From Aphanomyces cochlioides (lineage: Eukaryota; Oomycota; Saprolegniomycetes; Saprolegniales; Verrucalvaceae), in assembly GCA_019828595.1 (NCBI GenBank), contig JAHQRK010000036.1, positions 310,001 through 374,000 on the forward strand: DNA of 64,000 bases. Reading direction: 5' to 3'. The translations under genes and the position numbers were made by a program. How positions within the stretch are numbered: position 1 is the first letter of the stretch; each line of letters starts with the position of its first letter. This document shows, in pieces, positions 42,220 through 50,702 of this stretch. The notes below the pieces were generated by a model. It was not told where the DNA came from. It saw only the letters and a list, made by a program, of their open reading frames with translations, and made no database searches.

Positions 42220-42978
42220 ATGACTGATCTCCCCCCTCATCTCGTCGCCAGTTACGATCGCATCAACGCTGCTCTGGAAGTTGCAGTGCAGCAGCCTCCA
42301 CCAGCGACTGGCACGTTGCGTGTGTGTCTTGCAACTGAAGAAGAATGGAACGCGTTTGCTGACTGCGACGGCCAAGTCGTCCGACCCAATTTTCTCAAAT
42401 GGTTTGATGACTCTGGTGAGATCCACATCATCGAGCTTGACAGCACGCCACATGCCAAGTATATTTGGCGACTGTCGAAACGATTCCACGAAGACGACGT
42501 CGAGAGATGGCTCATTGGTTACCTTTCTGCCACGAATTCCCAAGGTCGACGAGCGTGTCCAGACCTCAGCTATGGACCAAGCCGAAGAGCCCCGCACTCT
42601 GTGCTTCCTCCAGGCGTTCCCATCTTTGCCGACTTCCGGACAATCAAGATTGAAATTGGAGTCTCTCAGACGTGGGGAATGGCGCCAGGACAACTAGACC
42701 ACAAGGTGCTATCAACATGGGCTGTCATGCCAGGAGTGGAGTACGTGCTGTGCGTCAAGTTCGATCCCGACTTCGCGAATGCCGAGTACAAACTCTACGA
42801 CGTTCGAGCAGATCCTCTTGTGCCACTCGCTCCATTTCCAATTGTCGCGCCAAGAACTGAGACCTACTTGGACGGATGTCGAATCCTAGGTATTCCGCAA
42901 GGAATGCCGCTCCCGGAAGGTTTCCCAAGAGCTCTGCCGGTTGACTTGTACTCTCCATTGCAGTGGGCAATGAGTTGA
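42220..42978 (+). CDS. MTDL family protein D, Uma2/PD-(D/E)XK-nuclease-like (intact)
   Basis: A 252-codon frame that starts directly with MTDLPPHLVASYDRINAALE behind the family 5' flank (gtggtagcagcggcgattt at 42165). That is probably the original promoter-start layout, while B and C have a 40-residue extension. Core motifs kept: CPDLSYGP, IKIEIGVSQTWG, VLSTWAVMPGVEYVLCVKF and CRILGIPQGMPLPEGFPR; in this copy LDHKAIEIW became LDHKVLSTW. It ends LQWAMS-stop. Three intact members with conserved core argue for selection, but function is unknown. Confidence 0.72.
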   Translation: MTDLPPHLVASYDRINAALEVAVQQPPPATGTLRVCLATEEEWNAFADCDGQVVRPNFLKWFDDSGEIHIIELDSTPHAKYIWRLSKRFHEDDVERWLIGYLSATNSQGRRACPDLSYGPSRRAPHSVLPPGVPIFADFRTIKIEIGVSQTWGMAPGQLDHKVLSTWAVMPGVEYVLCVKFDPDFANAEYKLYDVRADPLVPLAPFPIVAPRTETYLDGCRILGIPQGMPLPEGFPRALPVDLYSPLQWAMS

Positions 42979-43014
42979 TTGTGATAAACAAAAAGTGTAC
43001 CTTCAATGGGAAGC

Positions 43015-43159
43015 AAAGGGGTGTAGGGTTTATTTAGGGTTTAAGTTATGAGGGTTGTAGGGTTATGGGGTTTTAAAATCGAAAGGGGTGTAGGGGTTAT
43101 AAAATCGAAGGGGATCCGAGTCCAATCATCAAAAGTCAAGAAAACACCTCGGAAGCAAG
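43015..43159. promoter_or_regulatory. G-rich, telomere-like tract upstream of cyclophilin gene
   Basis: From 43018 to 43112 the plus strand repeats ggggtgtagggttt, tttagggttt, gagggttgtagggttatgggg and gaaaggggtgtaggggttat. It stops about 50 bp before the cyclophilin ATG. It is degenerate and not a clean TTAGGG array, so an internal telomere is unlikely. Confidence 0.55.
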
Positions 43160-43895
43160 ATGCCGGCGGAAACCAAAGTGTTCTTTGGTGCGTTGTCATG
43201 GAAACACGCGTATATTGACAAGATTATATGTAGATATGGAAATTGGCGGCAAGAAGAGTGGCCGTATTATCTTTAAGCTCTATGCCGACACTCCCAAGAC
43301 GAGAGAAAACTTTCGAGCCTTGTGCACGGGTGAAAAAGGCATTGGTCGCACGACCAAGAAGCCCTTGACGTACAAAGGTACAATGCAATTATTGACGTAT
43401 AGTTGACTGAAGTGTGATGATCAAGGCTCGATTTTCCATCGCATTATTGATGGATTCATGTGCCAAGGCGGAGATTTCTCGAACCGCAACGGCACGGGTG
43501 GTGAATCGATCTATGGCGCCAAATTCAAGGACGAAAACTTTATTCACAAGCACTCCAAAGCGGGTTTGCTCAGTATGGCGAATGCCGGACGTCACACGAA
43601 CGGTAGTCAATTCTTCATCACACTTGCCCCCACAAAGCATTTGAATGGCAAGCACGTCGTGTTTGGCGAAGTCATCAGCGGTATGGAAGTCGTACGTGCC
43701 ATGGCTGCTGTCCCAAAGGGCCGCAACGATAAGCCTACCAAGGACGTTGTGATTGCAAACTGTGGCGAGTTGACAGAAGGAAGTGAAGAAAAGAAGGGCG
43801 CCTCCAAGAAGCGCAAGAACGATGACGACGACGAAGCCAAAGACGAAGAAAAGAAGGAAGAAACCAAAAAGCCCAAGAAGAAGAAGCAAGAGTAG
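43160..43895 (+). CDS. Cyclophilin-type peptidyl-prolyl isomerase with Lys-rich tail
   Basis: Proline isomerase. Exon 1 encodes MPAETKVFF from ATG 43160; a 46-nt intron (about 43188-43233) leads to [19 protein letters not shown], and another (about 43378-43424) to [18 protein letters not shown]. Family residues for catalysis are present: FHRII (Arg), [13 protein letters not shown] and the H of [13 protein letters not shown] (the usual Trp position is His, as in several large cyclophilins). The last 45 residues are Glu/Lys runs ending KPKKKKQE, a likely nuclear signal. The stop at 43895 is 4 nt from the stop of the convergent methyltransferase. Confidence 0.92.
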
Positions 43896-43899
43896 AGAG

Positions 43900-44920
43900 T
43901 TAGCGTCGCTGATGGATGTAGACAGTCGCAGGACCCCAGCTCATATTCCGTCGCTCCTTGTCAATAATGTCGAACGGCGCGTAGTCTGGGAGAGGTTTCG
44001 TGAATGTGATCAAGTACGCTTTGGATCGGAGTGCCACTGCTTTGTCAGCGATCTCCCAGATCAATTCCGAGTCGAAGCACGTCGAGTTGGCAAACACAAC
44101 ATCGGCACGACTCCAGTCAAGATCGAGGAGCGAGCTGTGGAAGAATGCAGCGTCGAGGGGCTTGGTTGAGGTCGAAATAACAGAGCGAACGAATTCGTTG
44201 TAGTTGGCACAGACTTCGGCAGCAGCAGCATGAAGCCCACTGAGGATTTCAATGCCTGTGCATCTACAATAGCCCCTTAACATGGTTCCATGAGAGCTGT
44301 GACGTACTTTGCAAAGTCAAAATTGAGTCGCGCAACAAAGACAGCCCTGCCAGTGCCACTTCCAAGATCGACAAAGGTCCAATGTGGCTCGATGGGGATC
44401 TTGCGCAGCGTGTGGAGAAAGGCCAAGTAGTCGACTTCACCGTAGATAAGAGACTACAAGCGTCAAGAACAAAGGAATGCAGCACGACCATAATGTACCT
44501 TTTCAGTGAGAAGATCTTGTTCTTCTCGTTCCTGGCGGGAAATCGCCTTACCGTGTTCGAGTGGGTAGTCCATGTAGAGGGAATCAAACAATTTGAGCGT
44601 CTCGACATCTAGACGACGCCATCAGTCTCTATACAGCCCGCCTAATTACCAATAAGGCGGTGGACGTATTTCAGCCAGGCTTCATCTGTCGCAGTCGACA
44701 GCCTCTCGATCAACTTGGGTCCTCGTACATCCTTTTGAAAAAGCATCTCTGCCCAGGAGTAAGATCCCGCCGTGGAGCTTTGAATACCTTTGAGGAGAGC
44801 TTTTCCAATGCCTGGAATCATCCCATGTCGATGGAGAAACCCCGCAATGTACAGGATCTTGGCTTGGACAGACTCACCCGCCGACTCGACGAGCGCGCGC
44901 AACTTGTTGAGATCTCCCAT
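43900..44920 (-). CDS. DOT1-like class I SAM-dependent methyltransferase
   Basis: ATG 44918-44920 gives MGDLNKLRALVESAGESVQAK. Short exons follow: a helical N-domain (YSWAEMLFQKDVRGPKLIERL), then LFDSLYMDYPLEHGKAIS, YGEVDYLAFLHTLRKIP, and the cofactor motif WTFVDLGSGTGRAVFVARLNF (motif I). Next is CTGIEILSGLHAAAAEVC (acidic Glu loop) and ADVVFANSTCFDSELIWEIAD (motif IV) with TFTKPLPDYAPFDI and MSWGPATVYIHQ at the end. The D-x-G-x-G motif, the GIE and the ANST element fit DOT1-type lysine methyltransferases, though histone H3K79 specificity is not shown. At least three introns (near 44280, 44450 and 44620). Confidence 0.75.
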
Positions 44921-44997
44921 CACAGATCTGCCAAAATAAGTGCCTCAAATCACAAATTATACAAAAAATATTATAAAAATCATAGCTCTGTAACATG

Positions 44998-45079
44998 GTC
45001 AGTTTGCCCGAGTGGTCTAAGGGGTCACGTTCAGGTCGTGATGTATTCGTACGCGTGGGTTCAAATCCCACAGCTGACA
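44998..45079 (+). tRNA. tRNA-Leu (anticodon CAG)
   Basis: An 82-nt cloverleaf. The acceptor stem gtcagtt pairs with agctgac (one G-U); D-arm cccgagtggtctaagggg; anticodon stem tcacg/cgtga with loop ttcaggt, anticodon CAG. A long variable arm (tgtattcgtacg) marks a type II tRNA. T-arm gtggg ttcaaat cccac. Discriminator A at 45079. No intron and no encoded CCA. A tctttt run at 45081-45086 is a good Pol III terminator. Internal A and B boxes are present. Confidence 0.95.
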
Positions 45080-45159
45080 ATCTTTTATGCCTTCATGCCG
45101 ACAATTTTCCGCGCATTCCCGCCGCTTTTTCGCTGATACCAGGCTCGTCTTTGTCCTCA

Positions 45160-45696
45160 GGATGGCTGTAGAAGCATCGTGGTTTGCACGAGACGTGGAC
45201 CTCTCGCTGGGTGCAGTCGCCATGCTGTGTTTTGGCCTCCAAGACTTAAAACATTGTACCTGGTGTGCAATCCATGTCGTGGCTTGTCAAGGCTGATGAA
45301 GAGGCAACGGGAACGTCCTGGAGGAGATGCTGGATGAAAAATTCAATGCAAGCGATCCAGGCTTGGAACGAAATGAACGACAGAGCTCGATGAACACACG
45401 GAAGCGCTTCCGATACTGTAATGCACCCCCGGCACTCGTGAAGCCGCGCGAGCAGGAGCATCAATAGCTACGTCCTCATAGGTCCCAGAAGTCACGCCGC
45501 AAGTCACAAGCTGAGGCTCTTGGCGATCGCAATCTACTGCAACTTGCACACGACTGACTTGCTACACTCGGGTCCAACTCACGCACAATCATCACAAGCT
45601 CAAATGGCCTTCGCAGCCTTTGGCATTATGCCAGAGGAGCTGCGGTACTCCACTGGCTTTAGCGTCTTATGCAGCAGTGAAGAGAGAGAGCAGTGA
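45160..45696 (+). CDS. Small hypothetical spliced gene
   Basis: Tentative three-exon model. ATG 45160 gives MAVEASWFARDVDLSLGAVA...LKH; an intron of about 48 nt (GTACCTGG...GAAGAG) leads to CNGNVLEEMLDEKFNASDP...RKRFRYC; a second intron (GTAATGCA...CTCATAG, about 64 nt) leads to PRSHAASHKLRLLAIAIYC...MPEELRYSTGFSVL and a stop at 45694-45696. Introns remove all stops and sizes fit neighbours, but no domain is recognised and the minus strand also has open frames here. It starts about 80 bp after the tRNA. Confidence 0.35.
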
Positions 45697-45773
45697 GGAA
45701 TCGGATATCGCATCGTCTGCGGCTGTGGCTGGAGCGTCATGTCAATGATGAGCTTTCTATATTGAGCGATTTT

Positions 45774-45807
45774 CGCCAATTTTTCAATAAAAGTTTTGAA
45801 AAATTGG
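45774..45807. terminator. Perfect 13-bp hairpin in AT-rich spacer
   Basis: gccaatttttcaa and ttgaaaaattggc form a 13-bp stem with an 8-nt loop (taaaagtt). It lies between the small gene and the FHA/cNMP gene in DNA with no other feature. Could end a transcript or bind a dimeric factor; the type assigned is a guess from shape. Confidence 0.35.
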
Positions 45808-46057
45808 CAAATTTCGGATCAAAAATGTCCAATTTAGACAATCATCACAGTGAAACTCCCTCCTTGAGATGGATGACCAGAGAGAAAGTGCAGCGGCTTG
45901 AGACGTCCGAGCGGCATGTTGTGCTTGCTTCCAAGCCGACGGGCGCTCGTTTTATCCAACTGTATCGTCAAATCGACGGCACAATGCATGCTGGAGCGAG
46001 AGTTTCAAGCAGCAGGTAACGATAACTGCTCGGACAGTGTATATTTAGAGCCGCGCC

Positions 46058-49000
46058 ATGAACACAGAGGAGACACGACCAGCGCGGCGCGTCTCGTCTC
46101 GCTTCTTCCACCGCAAAGTCGCCGTGGTGCCCAACTCGACGCATGATTTCCGTGTGCTCCAGAGCTCAGCTCTCCTCTCGCTCATGACCAAGTTCTCGAG
46201 CAAAGAATTCATGCGCCAATGTCCGCTTGGTGTGACTGACGGTATGCTCACGTGGCTCCTTGGCTCAGGCTACATTGGCTCCCAACAAGGAGCGGACAAC
46301 ATCATGGTCCTAGACGGTTTAGCTCCTCGCCACGCTCAAGTCACGTACCAAGGGGACAAGTATTTCCTGCGCGCTTGCGTCGAGTCGCCGCCGATCTACT
46401 TGAAGCTTCCATTCGACGTCGGTCGTCGGGAATTCCCGCTCTCCAAAGGTGACGTGATCGAGATGGGCTATGCTTTCACAGTGACTGTCCTGGATCTACA
46501 AGTCAGCTCGACGACGGTCGTCCATGCCGCGCATGAGAAACTCCCCCCGCGGAAAGATGTGCGGTTCAGCTGCGTCAGTGACATCCGAACGCAAGTTGTT
46601 CTTCGAGATCTCGCCAAGCAGACGAAACTCACGCCGCCGCCTTCAACAACGTTGGAGCCGCTGAAGATCGAGCTGCTTCTCCAGCAGAAAGACTCGGAAG
46701 TTCCATCGCGCATCGCTGCTTCCACCAAGAGCTACATCTGGTTCGGCAGCCTCCACTCGGCCGATATCATCCACCCGACGCTGGATCGCCTCCACGCCAA
46801 GATCGAGTTCATCGACGGCCGCTACGTCTTGAAGGACTTCTGCAATGCGACGCGCGTCCTCGTCGGGGATCGTCCCGTGCAGATCGTCGAGGAAGATGTC
46901 GTCATCATCGGAGATCGGCAGTTGAGACTTGTGAAGCTTCAGGACCACACGTTGGCCAACCCCGGGATGGAAATCCAAATCCTCCGGACGACGGCACGGA
47001 AGCGACGCCACCGTCATCGACATCTCCCCATACAGCTTGAACTCCCTCCCAACAAACTCCTCCACGTCGGCCGCGCCTCTCGTACGTCCCTCCATGATGT
47101 TCCTCCCTTCTTGACGTGGATTTCTCTAGACTGCAGCATCAATCTGACCAACTATGCCGTCAAACTCGTCCACTTCAGCGTCTTGTACGAGCACTGCCGC
47201 GTGTGGGTCATGCCGCTCCATCCCGTGCTGAACCAAGGCCTCTATCGACTTATCCACAGGAGGCGGTGTGCGTCCAAACGGGAAGAAATCGTCCACGGTA
47301 ATGCTCTCTCGACTGATATTCCCGCTCTGACGACGTCGTAGATCAAGCGGTTCCTGTCGTCTCAACCGTCAGTCCCGTCGAGCCACTCGAGCAGGACTCC
47401 GTCTTCAAGATCGGCTGCTCGGAGATCGAAGTCGTCTTTGTGAAGAACGTGCCGCGGGAAGTCGCGCCCCACATGAAGGAACTCATGAACGACCGATACA
47501 CAATCCTCCAGCGCCTCCCATGGTTCCTTCTCTCGCCCAACTTGCCCTCCTACTTCAACGACATGAGTCACTTGGCGTCGCATTGTAAAGTCATGACGAT
47601 CTCCGCGGGCGAGATGATCTATTCCCAAGGCGACGATGCGCTCCGTGCCTATGTCGTTCTCCAAGGAAGCGTTCTTCTCTTCCGCTCCAAGGGCGACGAC
47701 AAGTTCTCGGTGGAAAACGTCGACAGCGGCGGCTCGTTTGGCGAAATCGCGCTCGCTCGACCCGGATCCAGGCACACGACGAACGCCATGGCGCGCTGCA
47801 ACGCCGTCTGCATGGCGATCCTGGCCAAGTGCGATCCATTCCTCGTCGTGGTACTGAAATTGTGGCGCTCTCTAGGGACTGGCACGACTACTGCGAGCAC
47901 TACCGGGATATGTATCTTCTCCCTGTCCAGCATGGACTCCACGAAACGCCGGTTCTCGACGCTCTCGCCACGCTTCCGGGGATGGAACTGGTCTTGCTGC
48001 AACACTTCAACGAGCTCCTCACGTCTGTCCTATCGTAGATTTCCCCGTCGTTGCTCAAACGTGTGGCGCTCAAGATGACGCGCCGGACGTTCTTACAAGG
48101 GACTTCTCTGCTCCACGGCGGCGAATTCAGCATCTTCTTCGTCGTGGACGGCACCGTCCAGTGTCTCTTTGACGACAATGCCGTCGAGAGCCACTCGAAT
48201 CCATTCTGCTTCGACATGCAGTCCCATCTCGTGCATTCCCTCGTCGATGTACTCCCCGCCGACCTCCGTGGTTTCACCTCTGCGACTGTAGATCACGACG
48301 ACCGAGACGACGCAGTGCCTTGTCTTGAGCGCCGCCGATTACGACAACACGATCGGCATGAGCTTGAAACACCGCCGCGTGGATCATCCGCTGGCGTTCA
48401 TCACCGCCTTTGACACGACGCCCAACCAAACGTCGTCTCTGCCGGTGCATCGGACATCTACAAGTATGCCCACTCCTCCACTGAGCCATCCTCCTCACTT
48501 TGGTGTCGCCGCAGTGACGCTGCCCAAGTTCAAACGCAAGTCGTCGTTGATGCGCGCCAAGGAACTCTGGACGGGCGTCGCCGTGGAAGACGAAGAGGAC
48601 GAGCCGACACCCGCGACAGTGCAGCCTCCAACCATCGACACCAACGCAGATTCATGGCGACAGAAGAAACGCAACGCCGACATGCTCAAGAGCCGCATTG
48701 AGTTCCTCCAGACGGACCCGGCCGTCGAATCTGCGCTCGTCCTGTACGTCCTCGCCGGTCCAAACCGCGGCGACGTCCATGTCGTCCGGAACACGCTCTC
48801 CATCGGCAACATGCAGGGCCCTTGCACGATGAAACTGCGCGACAGGGCCGTCTCGGAGCAACATGCGATCATCTTCCATCGGAACGGTACGTCCTCGTCT
48901 CCTTGTCGTCGGTTGCTCACGTCTGGCTTAGGGAAGTACTGGCTCCAGGACTGCGACAGCACAACGGGGACATTTGTCCGCCTCACTGACGACAAAGCGT

Positions 49001-49119
49001 GCTGCCTCCGCCTCGGCGACGTTCTCCATGCCGGCGAGACGGAATTCACGATCCTCGGGACGCCCATGCCGACCTCCGCCATGCCCTCGTCCAAGCATTC
49101 GTCATGTTGCATCACTTAA
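46058..49119 (+). CDS. Multi-FHA and cyclic-nucleotide-binding domain protein
   Basis: Large signalling protein. The N-part has FHA-like units (NIMVLDGLAPRHAQVTYQ; WFGSLHSADIIHPTLDRLHAKIEF; LLHVGRASHCSINLTNYAVKLVHFS). Then a cyclic-nucleotide-binding domain: ISAGEMIYSQGDDALRAYVVLQGS and GGSFGEIALARPGSRHTTNAMA, including the FGE/R phosphate-binding cassette. A second partial one is TRRTFLQGTSLLHGGEFSIFFVVDGT. The C-terminal FHA reads LSIGNMQGPC...RAVSEQHAIIFHRNG|KYWLQDCDSTTGTFVRL. Introns: about 47082-47129, 47295-47340, 47992-48039 (removes an in-frame TAG), 48246-48288 and 48888-48932. At about 47857 a one-base shift is needed to go from AKCDPFLVV to TEIVALSRDWHDYC; possible error or frameshift. 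Ligand not predictable. Confidence 0.78.
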
Positions 49120-50543
49120 CTAAGACGAAGACGGGCTTGTCGTGGGCAAACTCTGCTTGCGTGTCCAGCTCGACCACGAAGACGCCTCGGATCTGCTGCA
49201 GACCGGCAATCAGCGGCAGAAATTCCACGTCCACGCTCACGCTCCCATGCGCTCCGACGACGCCGACGTTCTAAGCCGTAAAGCATTAACGTTGCCAAAG
49301 ACTAGTCGACGTACCTGATGCGACAACGAGCTGCAGAGGACGCCCACCATGAGCTCTCGACGTAGCTGGAGCTGCAAATGCATGGACCGCGTCGTGTGGT
49401 TCTCAATCACAAACGACGCCACGAACGGCTCGCCGACGACGGCGCGGCATGGATCCGGCAGGATGATCGATACGCTCGCTTCCTTGGCGCTGGCAACTTT
49501 GCGAACGACTGGCTGCGTCTGCATCCGTCCAGCTTCCCCCATCGCCGACATCCACGCGACTTCGAGACGGCCTATAGGCAACTTTAAGGCAGAGCAAGCA
49601 GTATTTGCGTACCGAGATTCATGGCGCCGGCGTTCAGATCGACATGCGCCGCCGCCGTGACTTTAAACGTGCGCTGGATGGCATCTTCAGGAAGGACCAG
49701 GGATTTTGAACTGTCGAGAAAGATAGAGACTTCCAGGAGACTGGAGGACGTACTCTGCAGCGAGTTCATGGGCCTGGAACGGCGGAGAGGGAACAAATTC
49801 GATCGTGTCAATGTGCAGCGGCGTCTGCGTGATGTTGTGGATCTTGGCTTCAACGTATGATTCCTCCTACGCAGAACTTGAGCCATCCCGTGCGAGAGCA
49901 TGAGCATACCTTGATCAAGACGTGCTTGAATGTGATCGTCAGTGGATTCAGCACTTGAAAGCGGTAGAATTTCCGCAACGACTTGGGCTCGGACGTCAAT
50001 GGATCCAAGTATGTGACGCCGACGCGCAACCTACAACGACGCAATCAATTCCACTGCAACCAGAGGTTAAATACTGACGTATGGACGCCGACTTCATTGA
50101 GTTCGTATTCCACAGCCATGTCGAGGTTGGATCCCGCTGAGAGTGTCGGTGCTGGGTTCATCGGAGGCGTTGCACCGCCGCGCGACGATCGTTTGTCGAG
50201 GAGATCGCTCCGAGTCGTTGGCGTTTGAAGCTTTGCCTAATCCAGCATTACGACGATGCAGAATGGAGACATAGACGTACCGTAAGCCCAACTTGGTGTA
50301 GATCGCATGCAAATTGGTTGATCACGCTGATGTAGCTGCTAAATGTCTCCCCCAAGTAGATGTTCCTAGACATCCCCGGTCAATTCATGACGCTAAAGCA
50401 CGCTCTTACCCAAAGCTGTCGGGAAGCAAAAGCATATTGGAGAGCGCGAATTCCCGGCGGTATGTCTTCTCCATGCTAAGCCGTGGCTTGTACAGCCGCA
50501 TGACTTTGAGTGTCGGCTGCACGGACGCCGGCGCCGTCGTCAT
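49112..50543 (-). CDS. TRAPPC13: TRAPPC13-like TRAPP complex subunit
   Basis: Subunit of the TRAPP tethering complex, acting in ER-Golgi traffic or autophagy. ATG 50541-50543 gives MTTAPASVQPTLKVMRLYKPRL, then EFALSNMLLLPDSFG|NIYLGETFSSYISVINQ, the strongest family signature. Following exons have beta-sandwich strands (SLRKFYRFQVLNPLTI; HNITQTPLHIDTIEF-like; ASVSIILPDPCRAVVGEPF; VIENHTTRSMHLQLQLRRE). The last exon is GVVGAHGSVSVDVEFLPLIAGLQQIRGVFVVEL, ending PVFVLVK-stop at 49112-49114, inside the last codons of the convergent FHA gene. About seven short introns. A C-rich tract lies 40-150 bp upstream of the start. Confidence 0.85.
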
Positions 50544-50574
50544 TCTGCGCTTCGACAGCAAATAAAAAACTGCA

Positions 50575-50700
50575 AAAAATCAAACGCATAACCCCTATAC
50601 CCCTAAACCGAAAACGCCAAACATAACCACTGCACCCCTCGATTTATAAACCCCTTTTATAACCCCTTCAACCCCAAAGTCTATCAACTTTAAGATTCCA
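50575..50700. promoter_or_regulatory. C-rich tract (G-rich on minus) upstream of TRAPPC13-like gene
   Basis: ataacccctatacccctaaa, cataaccactgcacccctcg and ttataaccccttcaacccca occur at 50588-50680. Read on the minus strand this is the same GGGGTGCAGTGG/GGGGTTATA type tract as upstream of other starts, in the sense direction of the minus-strand TRAPPC13 gene. Confidence 0.5.
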
Positions 50701-50702
50701 GG

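Noticed and set aside
43018..43112. Interstitial telomere
   Set aside because: Repeat units vary (gggtgtagggg, gagggttgtaggg, tttaggg) with no regular period, and similar tracts occur upstream of other genes.
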